Below, one piece after another: positions 50,066 through 59,375 of a DNA stretch of 64,000 nt; position 1 is the stretch's first letter, and each line of letters opens with the position of its first letter. This DNA comes from Panacagrimonas sp963975245 (GTDB lineage Bacteria > Pseudomonadota > Gammaproteobacteria > Nevskiales > Nevskiaceae). Position numbers and translations under genes: made by a program. The notes beneath the pieces were generated by a model, which saw only the letters and a program-made list of their open reading frames with translations, made no database searches and was not told where the DNA came from. The DNA lies in the NCBI GenBank assembly GCA_963975245.1, contig CAXBFJ010000013.1, positions 22,631 to 86,630 of the forward strand, written 5' to 3'.

Positions 50066-50085
50066 GTAGTATGGCACCATACTAC
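50066..50085. promoter_or_regulatory. Operator A, perfect inverted repeat
   Basis: GTAGTATGG-CA-CCATACTAC has 9-bp arms and a 2-base centre, the geometry of a TetR-type operator. It lies between the SDR gene and the neutral-lipid operon. AGTAYGGNACCATAC also occurs at 62211-62228. Confidence 0.7.
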
Positions 50086-50250
50086 TATGCTCGCGACTTG
50101 AGCAAAAGCCGAGCCGGAGTAGCGCCGACGCCATTTTGGCTGCAATAAAAAGCATGGGGCGCCGCCATACGTAATTGGGCAGACTCAGCATGCCAATTGG
50201 TGCAAAGTATCGACAGCGCTCGTACGGCAGCGCACACGGGGAAATAAATA

Positions 50251-51075
50251 GTGAGCCAAGGGATTGAATCTGCAGAAAGTTATGTCGGCGGAGTAGGTCC
50301 AGACGTGGTCCTTTTGCACGGCCTGGGCGGAACCTGGCACATCTGGAAGCCCGTTATTCCACTGCTGGAAACCTCGTTTCGGGTACATGCGATCACGCTG
50401 CCAGGCCATCAGGATGGCCCGGATATGCCAGCTGGGATCACCGCCAGCCGCGACTCGCTGGCGGACACCCTGATGGCCGAGCTGAAAAAGCGCGGCATCG
50501 AAAAGCCGCATCTGGTCGGTAATTCCCTGGGTGGGCTGATGTCGTTGGAGCTGGCGCGTCGGGGCTACGCAAAGTCCGTGACGGCACTGTCTCCAGCAGG
50601 TGCCTGGCAGACAGAAAAAGACTACAAGGCCGTCGCCAAGCCGTTCAAAATCGTCTACGCGATCCTGCCCATCCTGATTTTTTTGACCACGCTGTTTCTG
50701 CGCTTTGCGGGTGTGCGCAAGGCGCTCAACAAGAAGGCCATGGAGCACGGTGACCGGGTCCCGGAAAACGAATGCCGGCGTGCGATGCATTCCTTGCGCC
50801 AGACCCATATTTTGCCGGAGCTGCTCCAGTCCATGGGCGCCGACGGGCCTATTCCATCCATGCAGGCTGGCGAGGTGCCCATCACCATTGCATGGTGCGA
50901 GCGTGACAAGGTGATTCCATATGAGGTCTACGGCAAACCCATGGTCGCCACGATAGGTGGATGTACGTCTGTCATGGTTCGCGATGTGGGGCACGTCCCC
51001 ATGTACGATGACCCTCAGCAAGTCGCAGACGTAGTTCGCAATACCATTCAAAAAGCAGAAGGTGTGGAAGCGTGA
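50251..51075 (+). CDS. Alpha/beta hydrolase heading the neutral-lipid operon
   Basis: A 274-residue hydrolase starting with GTG (GGGGAAAT upstream). The nucleophile motif is GNSLGG with Ser92, the oxyanion 'LLHGLGGTW' (21-29), and the catalytic His in 'GHVPMYDDP' near the C-terminus. A hydrophobic patch (about 138-153) suggests a lid that contacts membranes. It overlaps the acyltransferase gene by 4 bases, so it is likely a lipase or thioesterase acting on the same lipids. Confidence 0.85.
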   Translation: MSQGIESAESYVGGVGPDVVLLHGLGGTWHIWKPVIPLLETSFRVHAITLPGHQDGPDMPAGITASRDSLADTLMAELKKRGIEKPHLVGNSLGGLMSLELARRGYAKSVTALSPAGAWQTEKDYKAVAKPFKIVYAILPILIFLTTLFLRFAGVRKALNKKAMEHGDRVPENECRRAMHSLRQTHILPELLQSMGADGPIPSMQAGEVPITIAWCERDKVIPYEVYGKPMVATIGGCTSVMVRDVGHVPMYDDPQQVADVVRNTIQKAEGVEA

Positions 51076-52922
51076 ATCTGACGAAACTGAATCCCGTGCT
51101 GGCAGCCACCTTGATGCAGCGCAAGCAGATTGCAAAGCAAGTGGTCAGCTCAGAGCGGTTCATCCAGCAGGTGGAGAAGCTCGCCGGAGAGCTTGGCCGA
51201 AGCACCGAGAGCGTTGCCGCCGAAGCATTGATTGGCGTGCAGGAAATCGTGACGGTGCAGAGTCCGGCATTTGGCGCCGCATTCGATTTCGGCCTTGGCC
51301 CGATGCATACGCGGGCGTGGACCGTCGACGCTGACCTGCAGGGCTTGCGTCAGCTCAAGGAGCTCAACAAGACCAAGGCATTGGTGTATCTGCCAACGCA
51401 TCGTTCGTACGCGGACCCCTTCATCCTGTCGCGACTGCTGCGCGACAACGGAATGAAGCGAAACCATATCCTCGGCGGAAACAACCTCGGGTTTTTTCCG
51501 CTGGGTACCATCGTGCGTCGCAGTGGCGGCATCCTGATCCGCCGCAGCTTTCAAGACGACGAGGTGTACAAGATGGTGGTCCGCGAATATCTCGCGTGGC
51601 TGGCCTCGCAGCGGCTCAATCTTGAGTGGTATATGGAAGGCGGACGTTCGCGAACCGGAAAACTGCGCCCACCCAAATACGGCCTGCTGAGCTATCTCGT
51701 ATCCGCCATCGAAAGCGGCGGTGCCGACGACATGATGCTGGTTCCGGTATCTACCACCTACGATCAGATGCACGAGATCGGCGTCATGGCGGCTGAAGAG
51801 GCGGGTGCATCCAAGGCCAAGGAAAACCTGGCCTGGCTGGCCGGTTATGCACGCAGGCAGCAGAAGTGGATCGGCTCGGCCTATGTGCGATTCGGTGAGC
51901 CCTTGTCGCTGCGCGAATCGCTGGAGCGAGCCGCTTCCGAAGAAGATGGCGGCGGCAAATGGACCGTGGCCAAGATCGCCTTCGAAGTGTTCCAGCGCAT
52001 TAACCGGTGCACGCCAGTGACCGCGCCGGCACTGGTGACCTTTGCGCTGCTCGGCACACACGACCGCGCACTGACGCTGCAGGAAGTCTGCGCCCTGGTG
52101 AAGCCCTTGCTGGCATATGCCAATTCGCGTGGTCTGCCCAGCTCTCCACTACAGAAGCTGGCCATTGCGCAGGGCGTGCAGGAAACGCTCGAAAAGCTGC
52201 ACGAGAGCGGTGTCGTCAGCGTCTACGACAGCGGCCTGGAGACGGTCTACAAGATCGAAGCCGGACAGCATTCGGTGGCTGCTTTCTACCGCAACTCCGC
52301 CATCCACTGGTTCGTGAATCGCGCCATTCTGGAAGTCGCATTGCTGGATTCCACGCGGCAGAACGAAGGAGGCCCGCTTGAGCAGGCCTGGGCCTCAGCT
52401 TTCGAACTGCGTGACCTGCTCAAATTTGAATTCTTCTTCAGTGAGAAGGCTGAGTTCCGTGATGAGCTCAAAGCAGAGTCACGGCTGATTGATCCGAAGT
52501 TCCGACAGCGTGTGGCCAAGGCAACTGATCGCAAGGATGTCTTGCTCAAGGTGCCCATGTTGATGGCGCATCGCGTCCTGCCCGCGTTTTTGGAGGCCTA
52601 TTACATCGTCGCTGATCGCCTTGCCGCACAGTCAACGAGCCGCAAGATCGACAAGAAGGCGCTGATTGACGAGTGCGTCACCGTGGGACGTCAGTACGTG
52701 TTGCAGCAGAGGCTGAGGAATCCCGAGTGCGTGTCCCGCGAAATTTTCACCAATGCGATTTCACTTGCGGCCAACCGCAATCTGCTGGACCCGGAGGCGC
52801 CTGACTTGGCGCAGCGTCGACAGGACTTCTTCCTGGAACTTGAATCAGCAGTACAGCGCGTTGCCGCAATCGAACAACTCGATCAGATGCGCAGTGCCCA
52901 AACGGCGGGAGCCACCACGTGA
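51072..52922 (+). CDS. PlsB-like glycerol-3-phosphate 1-acyltransferase
   Basis: A 616-residue acyltransferase starting with GTG that overlaps the hydrolase stop. Motif I is HRSYAD (His110-Asp115, HX4D), motif II near 'GGILIRRSF' (152-160), motif III EGGRSRTGK (189-197). Those motifs and the long helical C-terminal region are PlsB-type, though it is shorter than E. coli PlsB (about 800 residues) and closer to the size seen in relatives of mycobacterial PlsB2. It makes lysophosphatidate from glycerol-3-phosphate. Neighbours supply the substrate (GpsA) and use the product (HAD-PlsC). Confidence 0.9.
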   Translation: MNLTKLNPVLAATLMQRKQIAKQVVSSERFIQQVEKLAGELGRSTESVAAEALIGVQEIVTVQSPAFGAAFDFGLGPMHTRAWTVDADLQGLRQLKELNKTKALVYLPTHRSYADPFILSRLLRDNGMKRNHILGGNNLGFFPLGTIVRRSGGILIRRSFQDDEVYKMVVREYLAWLASQRLNLEWYMEGGRSRTGKLRPPKYGLLSYLVSAIESGGADDMMLVPVSTTYDQMHEIGVMAAEEAGASKAKENLAWLAGYARRQQKWIGSAYVRFGEPLSLRESLERAASEEDGGGKWTVAKIAFEVFQRINRCTPVTAPALVTFALLGTHDRALTLQEVCALVKPLLAYANSRGLPSSPLQKLAIAQGVQETLEKLHESGVVSVYDSGLETVYKIEAGQHSVAAFYRNSAIHWFVNRAILEVALLDSTRQNEGGPLEQAWASAFELRDLLKFEFFFSEKAEFRDELKAESRLIDPKFRQRVAKATDRKDVLLKVPMLMAHRVLPAFLEAYYIVADRLAAQSTSRKIDKKALIDECVTVGRQYVLQQRLRNPECVSREIFTNAISLAANRNLLDPEAPDLAQRRQDFFLELESAVQRVAAIEQLDQMRSAQTAGATT

Positions 52923-54367
52923 GTATTGCAAGCGAAGCAGCAATTCAAAGAATTCTGGAGGGTCCGAAAGGCCCGAAAATCGGCGCTTTCTTCGATTTTG
53001 ACGGCACCCTGATTGATGGCTTTTCCGCTGCTGCCTACTTCACGGATCGCATCAAGGGCGGTCACATGGGGGCAAAGGAAATTGTCGATACGCTGAAATT
53101 GGCGCGCAAGAAAGATCTGAGCGACGACGAGTTTGCCGAGATCATCGGTGACGGCATCATGGAATGGGCCGGTCAGAGTGAAGAGGAACTGCGCAATCTC
53201 TGGAGTCGCCTTTGGTTCGACAAAGTGGCGCCCAACATGTTTCCCGAAATGTGGAAAGTGATTCAGGCGCACAAGCGCATGGGCCACACCATCGCAGTTG
53301 CATCTTCGGCAACGCCCTATCAGATCGAACCCATTGCCGCCGAATACGGCATTGAGCACATTCTTGCCACGCAGCCGCGTATCCGTAACGGCAAGCTGAC
53401 CGGCGGCATCATCGGCAAGCCGCTCTGGGGGCAGGGCAAGGCCAATGCGGTTAAAGCCTTCGCCAAGGACAAGAAAATCACCTTGTCCAAGAGTTATGGC
53501 TACGCCAATGGCGATGAAGACATCGCGTTTTTGCAGTCCGTGGGTTGTCCCAGTGCGGTGCAGCCCAAGCCGAAACTGGAAGCATTGGCGATAGAAAGCG
53601 AATGGCCGATTCTGCGTTTTCCACCGCGCAAGCGTGGCCCGGCCAAGGCCATGGCGCGTACCGTGGGCGCCTATGCCGCAATGGGCGCGACCTTTCTCGC
53701 TGGGCTGGGGTATGCAAAGGCAACCGGCGAAACCCGCAAGGCAGTGGACTTCATCACCGCCATGTCCAGCGATGCTGCCTTCGCGGTGCTCGGAGTCAAG
53801 GCCAAGGTCATCAATCGAGAAGGACTGAATGCGCATCGTCCCTGCGTTTTCTTGCTCAACCACCAGAGCAAGTTCGACATGTTCGTGATGATGCATCTGG
53901 TGCGAACCGAGTTCACCGGTGCGGCGAAGATCGAAGCACGCAAGGTGCCGGGCTTTGGTCGATTCATGGAAATGGCCGATGTTGCGTTTCTGGATCGCAG
54001 CAATTCCAACAAGGCCATCGATGCACTCAAGCCGGCAGTGGACCGCCTCAAAAAAGGCTTGTCTCTGTGCATTGCGCCGGAAGGCACGCGTTCGTGGACG
54101 CCCAAGCTCGGTCCGTTCAAGAAGGGCCCGTTTCACCTAGCGATGCAGGCCGGCGTGCCGGTCGTGCCAGTGGTGATCCGAAATGCCGGCGAAATCATGG
54201 GGCGCAATGATCAGACCATGCGCTCCGGCACGATTCACGTCGCCATTCTCGATCCGATAGACGTGTCGGACTGGACTGAAAGCAATATGGTGGAGCGCAT
54301 CGCAGAAGTGCGCCAGAAGTTTGTTGATACGCTGGAAAACTGGCCAGAAGAAGAGGAGAAAGCATGA
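52919..54367 (+). CDS. HAD phosphatase-PlsC acyltransferase fusion
   Basis: A 482-residue two-domain protein starting with GTG that overlaps the previous stop. Residues about 18-235 form a HAD-IB (SerB-like) phosphatase: DFDGT at 26-30, 'VASSATPY' and 'YANGDEDIAFL'. A hydrophobic hinge (about 255-300) precedes a PlsC domain with NHQSKFD (324-330) and 'APEGTRSW'. Known fusions of this type include the mycobacterial protein next to PlsB2. The PlsC part makes phosphatidate; the HAD part could remove phosphate from phosphatidate or a related molecule, giving diacylglycerol. That second step is inference. Confidence 0.88.
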   Translation: MSIASEAAIQRILEGPKGPKIGAFFDFDGTLIDGFSAAAYFTDRIKGGHMGAKEIVDTLKLARKKDLSDDEFAEIIGDGIMEWAGQSEEELRNLWSRLWFDKVAPNMFPEMWKVIQAHKRMGHTIAVASSATPYQIEPIAAEYGIEHILATQPRIRNGKLTGGIIGKPLWGQGKANAVKAFAKDKKITLSKSYGYANGDEDIAFLQSVGCPSAVQPKPKLEALAIESEWPILRFPPRKRGPAKAMARTVGAYAAMGATFLAGLGYAKATGETRKAVDFITAMSSDAAFAVLGVKAKVINREGLNAHRPCVFLLNHQSKFDMFVMMHLVRTEFTGAAKIEARKVPGFGRFMEMADVAFLDRSNSNKAIDALKPAVDRLKKGLSLCIAPEGTRSWTPKLGPFKKGPFHLAMQAGVPVVPVVIRNAGEIMGRNDQTMRSGTIHVAILDPIDVSDWTESNMVERIAEVRQKFVDTLENWPEEEEKA

Positions 54368-55371
54368 GTACACCCATGCGGATTGCAGTACTGGGCGCCG
54401 GCTCGTGGGGCACCACGGTTGCATCGGTAGCGGCGCGTAATGCAGACACGCTGATCTGGGCGCGGTCCAGCGACACAGCTGATCAGATCAATCGCGAACA
54501 TCTCAATGAGAGTTATCTGAAAGATCTGCCGCTGCACAAGAATCTGCGCGCAACCAATTCGCTCGAGGAAGCTGTTCGTCATGCCGATGTACTGGTCATT
54601 GGCGTGCCCTCGCACAGTTTTCGCGAAACGCTGAAAAAAGTGTCGCCGCACATTCGCCCATGGGTGCCCGTTATCAGCCTTGCAAAAGGTTTGGAGCAGG
54701 GCACGCATCGGCGCATGACCGAGATCATCAACGAAGAGCTGCCGAGTCATCCTGCGGGCCTGCTCGCCGGCCCCAACATTGCAAAGGAAGTCTTGCAGGG
54801 GCTTGCCGCAGCCACTGTCATTGCCATGCACGATGAGCACGTGGCGCGCTCCCTGCAGCCGCTGTTTTCAAGCGCCGTGTTTCGCGTCTACACCAACACG
54901 GACATCATCGGCTGTGAACTGGGCGGGCCATTGAAAAATGTCGTGGCCATATCGGCGGGCATGGCTGACGGCCTGAGTGTGGGTGAGAACACCCGCGCGC
55001 TGGTGGTTACGCGCGGCCTGGCGGAAATCAGCCGGTTGGGCGTGGCACTCGGTGGCCGTCCTGAAACCTTCTCGGGCCTGACTGGACTTGGCGATCTGCT
55101 GACCACCTGTATGAGTCCTTTGTCGCGCAATCGACAGGTCGGCGTGAAATTTGCGGAAGGCATGACTACGGATGAGATTGTCGCTTCCATGAACATGGTC
55201 GCCGAAGGCATCAAGACCAGCAGTGTGGTGGTCAAGCTGGCGCAGCAGTACGGCATTGAGATGCCAATTGCGCGGGAGGTGGACTGCGTCGTCCGTGGTG
55301 AACACAACGCCGCGCAGGCATTTCGCGGCCTGCGAAAACTCGCGGCTGGCGCCGAGCAAGAATCCGGTTAG
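54364..55371 (+). CDS. gpsA: Glycerol-3-phosphate dehydrogenase [NAD(P)+]
   Basis: A 335-residue enzyme with the nucleotide motif GAGSWGTT (11-18), 'SLAKGLEQ', 'AGPNIAKEV' and the catalytic 'GPLKNVVAIS' Lys. It reduces dihydroxyacetone phosphate to glycerol-3-phosphate. Placement inside an acyltransferase operon (4-base overlap upstream) means the backbone supply is tied to lipid storage. It is a standard length, with no odd features. Confidence 0.95.
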   Translation: MSTPMRIAVLGAGSWGTTVASVAARNADTLIWARSSDTADQINREHLNESYLKDLPLHKNLRATNSLEEAVRHADVLVIGVPSHSFRETLKKVSPHIRPWVPVISLAKGLEQGTHRRMTEIINEELPSHPAGLLAGPNIAKEVLQGLAAATVIAMHDEHVARSLQPLFSSAVFRVYTNTDIIGCELGGPLKNVVAISAGMADGLSVGENTRALVVTRGLAEISRLGVALGGRPETFSGLTGLGDLLTTCMSPLSRNRQVGVKFAEGMTTDEIVASMNMVAEGIKTSSVVVKLAQQYGIEMPIAREVDCVVRGEHNAAQAFRGLRKLAAGAEQESG

Positions 55372-55452
55372 ACGCCTGCCTTATTGCTTTGGGTCTTCGC
55401 CTTTGCGAAGTGCCCAGCACTTTACTGAACACGATTATTCAAGAGCCACAAC

Positions 55453-56940
55453 ATGACGAAGATGACCGAAGAGCAGAAAGAACTGCTCAGAGATTTGCAA
55501 GGATGGGGCGGCCCCTCCGAGATGAGCGCTTTCGAAGCGGTCATGTGGCGAGCTGAGATCGATCCCAGCCTGCGTTCAACCACCACTTCCGTGATGATTC
55601 TGGATCAGGAGCCGGACTGGGAACGGCTCTATGCGGCCCATATGTGGTTGGTCCAGGCGGTGCCGCGATTCCGCCAACGCGTCGTCGAGCCTGCGCTTGG
55701 CGTCGGCCCCCCGGTATGGGTGGAGGACCCCGACTTCGACCTCGACTACCACCTGCGCCGAGTGGCCCTGCCCGCGCCGGGCAGCGAGCGGCAACTCTTT
55801 AACCTGGCGCAGTCCCTGGCAATGACGCCCTTCGACAAAGCGCGCTCACCCTGGGAAGCAACCGTCATTGAAGGCCTCGAAGGCGGCCGCGCTGGCTATG
55901 TCCTGAAGCTGCACCATTCCACTTCCGATGGCATGGGCATCATGCAGTTGCTGTCGCGGGTGTTCAGCAAGCAGCGCGAACCCAGCCATCGTCCGCCGCC
56001 ACCCAAGATCGACAAGTTTGGTCCACGGCCGCCTTCGTCGCGTTCATTGGCGACCAAGCAATTGCGCAAGTCACTGTTGTCCGCGCCCGCTGAAGCTGCG
56101 GGTGTGGCTTCCAAGATCGTCAAGAACATTCGCAAACTTGCACGTGAACCAGACGCGGCGAAAGACAGCATGGAATACCTGTCTTCTGTCAGGAAAGTTC
56201 TGGGCATCAAGCCGGTCAAGGGTTCGGGCCTGTTCAAGCGTCGCAGCCTGTCATGGCGTTTCGACGGCATCGAACTGCCACTGGCGGACCTCAAGCAAGC
56301 GGCCAAGGCGACCGAAGGCACATTGAATGATGTTTTTCTCGCCGCGCTGATTCGCGGATTCCGCCTGTATCACGATGAGATGGGCGTCTCCGTTTCCGAG
56401 ATTCCCATCGGCTTCCCGATCTCTCTGCGAAAAGAGGGCGATCCCATGGGCGGCAACAAGTTTGCCGGCAGCCAATATGCAGCGCCGCTGCACGAAACAG
56501 ACCCGGTCGCACTGGTCCGCAATATCCAGAGATTTGTTCGTGACACGCGAGCAGAGCCGGCGATGGATATTGTCATTCGCCTGATGCCCATCATCACGCG
56601 GCTGCCGCTCAGTGCCGTTACTGCGTTGACCGGTGAGTTCACCAGAGCGCAGGACGCCCAAATCAGCAACGTGCCAGGTCTGCCTTATCCGGTTTACATG
56701 GCCGGCGCTGAGATCACGCACATCTATCCATTCGCCCCGGTGCCGGGCTGCGGCATGATGATCGTATTGCTGACACACAACGGGCGCTGCTGTATTGGCG
56801 TCAACAGTGACCGCGCTGCGGTGAGCGAGCCGGAGCTGCTGATGGAGTGCCTTGAAAAAGGCATTGCCGAACTCGTCAATTACGGAAAGCCAGCGAAAAA
56901 AACATCCAAGACCACATCAACACGGAAGTCATCAAAATGA
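55453..56940 (+). CDS. Wax ester synthase/diacylglycerol acyltransferase (WS/DGAT)
   Basis: A 495-residue enzyme of the WS/DGAT family. The active-site motif HHSTSDG (154-160, HHxxxDG) is present, as is the C-terminal 'GVNSDRAAV' region. It uses acyl-CoA to esterify diacylglycerol or a fatty alcohol, making triacylglycerol or wax ester on the inner face of the membrane. The mid part (about 180-225) is basic and Pro/Ser-rich and looks like a linker. It follows gpsA by 81 bases and its stop overlaps the lipase-like gene. The C-terminal tail is Lys/Thr/Ser-rich. Confidence 0.93.
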   Translation: MTKMTEEQKELLRDLQGWGGPSEMSAFEAVMWRAEIDPSLRSTTTSVMILDQEPDWERLYAAHMWLVQAVPRFRQRVVEPALGVGPPVWVEDPDFDLDYHLRRVALPAPGSERQLFNLAQSLAMTPFDKARSPWEATVIEGLEGGRAGYVLKLHHSTSDGMGIMQLLSRVFSKQREPSHRPPPPKIDKFGPRPPSSRSLATKQLRKSLLSAPAEAAGVASKIVKNIRKLAREPDAAKDSMEYLSSVRKVLGIKPVKGSGLFKRRSLSWRFDGIELPLADLKQAAKATEGTLNDVFLAALIRGFRLYHDEMGVSVSEIPIGFPISLRKEGDPMGGNKFAGSQYAAPLHETDPVALVRNIQRFVRDTRAEPAMDIVIRLMPIITRLPLSAVTALTGEFTRAQDAQISNVPGLPYPVYMAGAEITHIYPFAPVPGCGMMIVLLTHNGRCCIGVNSDRAAVSEPELLMECLEKGIAELVNYGKPAKKTSKTTSTRKSSK

Positions 56941-57776
56941 ATCGTCAGGAAGGCCGGATTGCCGGCGTCAATGGAGTGGAAATTTTCTGGCAGAGCTGGA
57001 CCCCTGATGCGCCGCGTGCCCTGGCTGTGCTGGTTCACGGACTCGGCGAACATAGCGGCCGCTATCAGGAAGTCGCGCAGGTTTTGTGCGCAGCAGGTTG
57101 CGCGGTCTATGCGATGGATCATCGCGGGCACGGCAAGTCCGGCGGCAAACGGGCGCTGGTTGATCGTTTTGCCCATGCCGTTTCCGATATTGATCAGGTC
57201 ATTGATCTTGCCCAGCGGGAACACTCGGGACTCAAGACGTTTCTCATCGGACACAGCATGGGTGGTGCCCTGTCGCTGAGCTATACGCTGCGTGATCCGT
57301 CCAAGCTGGACGCACTGATTCTCTCAGGTCCGGCTGTTGCGCTTGATGGTGCGCCGCCCCTGATCGGGCCCATCAGCAAGGTGCTGGGCATGTTTCTGCC
57401 GGGCCTTGGGATGTTCAGCATTGATCCGTCCAACGTCTCGCGCGACCAGAGCGTGGTTGATGACTACGCCAGTGACCCGCTCAATGCACATGGAAAAGTG
57501 CCTGCGCGCACGCTCAGCGAGATCGTCAAGTTTGTGGAGTTTCTTCCCGCAGCCCTGCCGCAGCTGAAGCTGCCCATGCTCCTCCTGCATGGTGAACAGG
57601 ACAAGCTCGCCGGCGTTTCCGGCAGTCAGATGGTGGCAGATGGCGCGAGTTCCAAGGACAAGAAGCTGATCATCTACAAGGGCCTGTATCACGAGATCTT
57701 CAACGAGCTGCCGGAAGATCGTGCCGTGGTCTTCAAGGACCTGACAAATTGGATTGACCAGAAACTGGCCGCCTGA
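56937..57776 (+). CDS. Monoacylglycerol lipase-like hydrolase
   Basis: A 279-residue alpha/beta hydrolase with 'HGLGEHSGRY' (34-43), GHSMGG (Ser107), Asp in 'HGEQDKLAG' and His in 'GLYHEIFNE'. This is the full pattern of monoacylglycerol lipases. Its start overlaps the WS/DGAT stop by 4 bases. It probably hydrolyses mono- or lyso-glycerolipids made or broken down by the operon. Confidence 0.9.
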   Translation: MNRQEGRIAGVNGVEIFWQSWTPDAPRALAVLVHGLGEHSGRYQEVAQVLCAAGCAVYAMDHRGHGKSGGKRALVDRFAHAVSDIDQVIDLAQREHSGLKTFLIGHSMGGALSLSYTLRDPSKLDALILSGPAVALDGAPPLIGPISKVLGMFLPGLGMFSIDPSNVSRDQSVVDDYASDPLNAHGKVPARTLSEIVKFVEFLPAALPQLKLPMLLLHGEQDKLAGVSGSQMVADGASSKDKKLIIYKGLYHEIFNELPEDRAVVFKDLTNWIDQKLAA

Positions 57777-57887
57777 AATCAGGGTTCCTGAGCGAATACG
57801 AGCTCAGAACGGGCAGATTTCTTCGTTTATTTATTGCTGCGTTGTCTGCATGCCTGCGCGGCTGCTTCATGCTTATGGAGACCATCA

Positions 57888-58391
57888 TTGAAAGACATTC
57901 TTGCAATGGGATTACGGGCAGGCGAACTGCTCAAGGCGCGAAAGGAAAAGATTGCGGTTGCTGAAACGTCGGCGGGCGGGCTGATCTCGGCGAGCCTACT
58001 GGCCGTGCCCGGAGCGTCAAACTATTTCGCCGGTGGCGCCATCACCTACTCGCTGCGCTCGATCAAGGGCCTGGTTGGAATCACGCGCGAAGAGATGGAG
58101 GCCAAGGGTATCCGCTCCAGTTCCGAGCCCTATGCGCAGTGGTTGGCGCAGGCCGTCCGCGCTCGGCACGGCGACGTGACCTGGGCCCTGTCGGAAACCG
58201 GAGCTGCGGGGCCCAGTGGCAATCAATACGGTGATCCGGCCGGACATACCTGTATGGCAATCAGTGGCCCGGTTGAGCGGGTTCGAACGCTCAGGACTCA
58301 AGATGACGACCGGGTGGCCAATATGTGGGCATTCGCGCAGGCGTCGTTGGAGATGCTGGTCGAGGCACTTGAGGCAGCACCGCCGAAGTAA
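57888..58391 (+). CDS. CinA C-terminal/PncC-like nicotinamide-nucleotide amidase
   Basis: A 167-residue protein. I choose TTG 57888, which has GGAG seven bases upstream; ATG 57906 has no ribosome site. 'ETSAGGLISASLLAVPGASNY' and 'ALSETGAAGPSG' are the CinA C-terminal motifs. Stand-alone domains of this size, such as E. coli PncC, deamidate NMN. It is 111 bases after the lipid operon and may be read with it. Substitutions in the usual ESCTGG motif (ETSAGG) leave room for another activity. Confidence 0.8.
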   Translation: MKDILAMGLRAGELLKARKEKIAVAETSAGGLISASLLAVPGASNYFAGGAITYSLRSIKGLVGITREEMEAKGIRSSSEPYAQWLAQAVRARHGDVTWALSETGAAGPSGNQYGDPAGHTCMAISGPVERVRTLRTQDDDRVANMWAFAQASLEMLVEALEAAPPK

Positions 58392-58449
58392 GCGCTATGC
58401 GTTGAGTTTCTGCCAGGAAATCCTTGAATTGATCTCGGCGTGCAAAATT

Positions 58450-58464
58450 TGGCACTCGGTGCCA
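58450..58464. promoter_or_regulatory. Small inverted repeat before the membrane protein gene
   Basis: TGGCAC-TCG-GTGCCA is a perfect 6-bp repeat in the 199-base gap between the PncC-like gene and the membrane protein gene. It may be an operator or a small hairpin. Confidence 0.3.
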
Positions 58465-58590
58465 CAATGCACCCGGCCTTGGCTCTGTCTCAATCCGAAA
58501 TGGTGGGAGTCGAGGGTTTCGGCGCTATGCTGGCAGGGACGCAAATAAGCCCTGTGCCGGACCGGGCGCCTCATCGAGGAGGACTTCAAA

Positions 58591-59361
58591 ATGCAGACGC
58601 AAAAATTTGACGGACAGTTCGGGAGCTGGAAATTCCTGGCCTGGACCGGGCCGATTTTCTTCATTGGATTCTTTTGCATGTGGGGCCTGCTGGCGGATAA
58701 CTTCCCGCCGATGGCGGCATCGACTCCAGCAGAGGAGATGTGGCAGCACTACAAGGACGGTCAGTTCAACATCATGCTCGGCATGTCCCTTTGCATGGTG
58801 CTGGGCGCTTGTTACATGACTTTTGGCGCCGCGGTTTCCCGCGTCATGCGGCGCATCGAAGGGCCCGACGGCATGTGGGCGAACCTGGAAATGATGGGTG
58901 CCACCATCACCTATTGCCCGATCGTCGTGGCCTGCGGCATCTGGCTGACCTGCGCCATGCAGGTTGACCTGCTGAGCCCTTCCGCTGTGCAGACCATGTA
59001 TTACGTGGGCTGGATGATCATCGACCTAGCCTACATGGTGACGAGCTTCCAGATCATCGCTGCCGCCGTTGTCTTTCTGAAGGACAAGCGTGAAAAGAAG
59101 CTGGTGCCAAGCTGGGTCAGTTGGTGGGGCTTCGTGACCGTGGCTTCGTTCTTCCCGGTCAGCCTGGTGCCGTTCTTCAAGGATGGCCCCTTTGCCTTCC
59201 ACGGCATGTTCAATTTCTGGATTGCATTCCCGACCTGGTACATCTGGATCGTGTCCATGTCGATCTTCATCATCAAGGCGGTCAACCGCATTGAGATTGA
59301 AGACGGCGCCGCTGAAGCCAAGGCCGAATCGGTTCGCGGTGCGACCGTAGGCGCGCGTTAA
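58591..59361 (+). CDS. Unknown polytopic membrane protein
   Basis: A 256-residue protein with about seven hydrophobic segments (near 14-34, 58-80, 100-122, 130-160, 170-185, 208-230). GAGGAGGA precedes the ATG. No family signature is recognised. It precedes NorE- and NorF-like genes by 14 bases, so it is probably part of the same unit and may be an accessory to an oxidase or a carrier for a hydrophobic compound. Confidence 0.6.
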   Translation: MQTQKFDGQFGSWKFLAWTGPIFFIGFFCMWGLLADNFPPMAASTPAEEMWQHYKDGQFNIMLGMSLCMVLGACYMTFGAAVSRVMRRIEGPDGMWANLEMMGATITYCPIVVACGIWLTCAMQVDLLSPSAVQTMYYVGWMIIDLAYMVTSFQIIAAAVVFLKDKREKKLVPSWVSWWGFVTVASFFPVSLVPFFKDGPFAFHGMFNFWIAFPTWYIWIVSMSIFIIKAVNRIEIEDGAAEAKAESVRGATVGAR

Positions 59362-59375
59362 CGCTCGCGTCTTTC

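Noticed and set aside
52883..54136. Minus-strand open frame of 417 codons
   Set aside because: It lies wholly opposite the HAD-PlsC fusion gene, which has clear catalytic motifs; the frame is open only because of codon bias.
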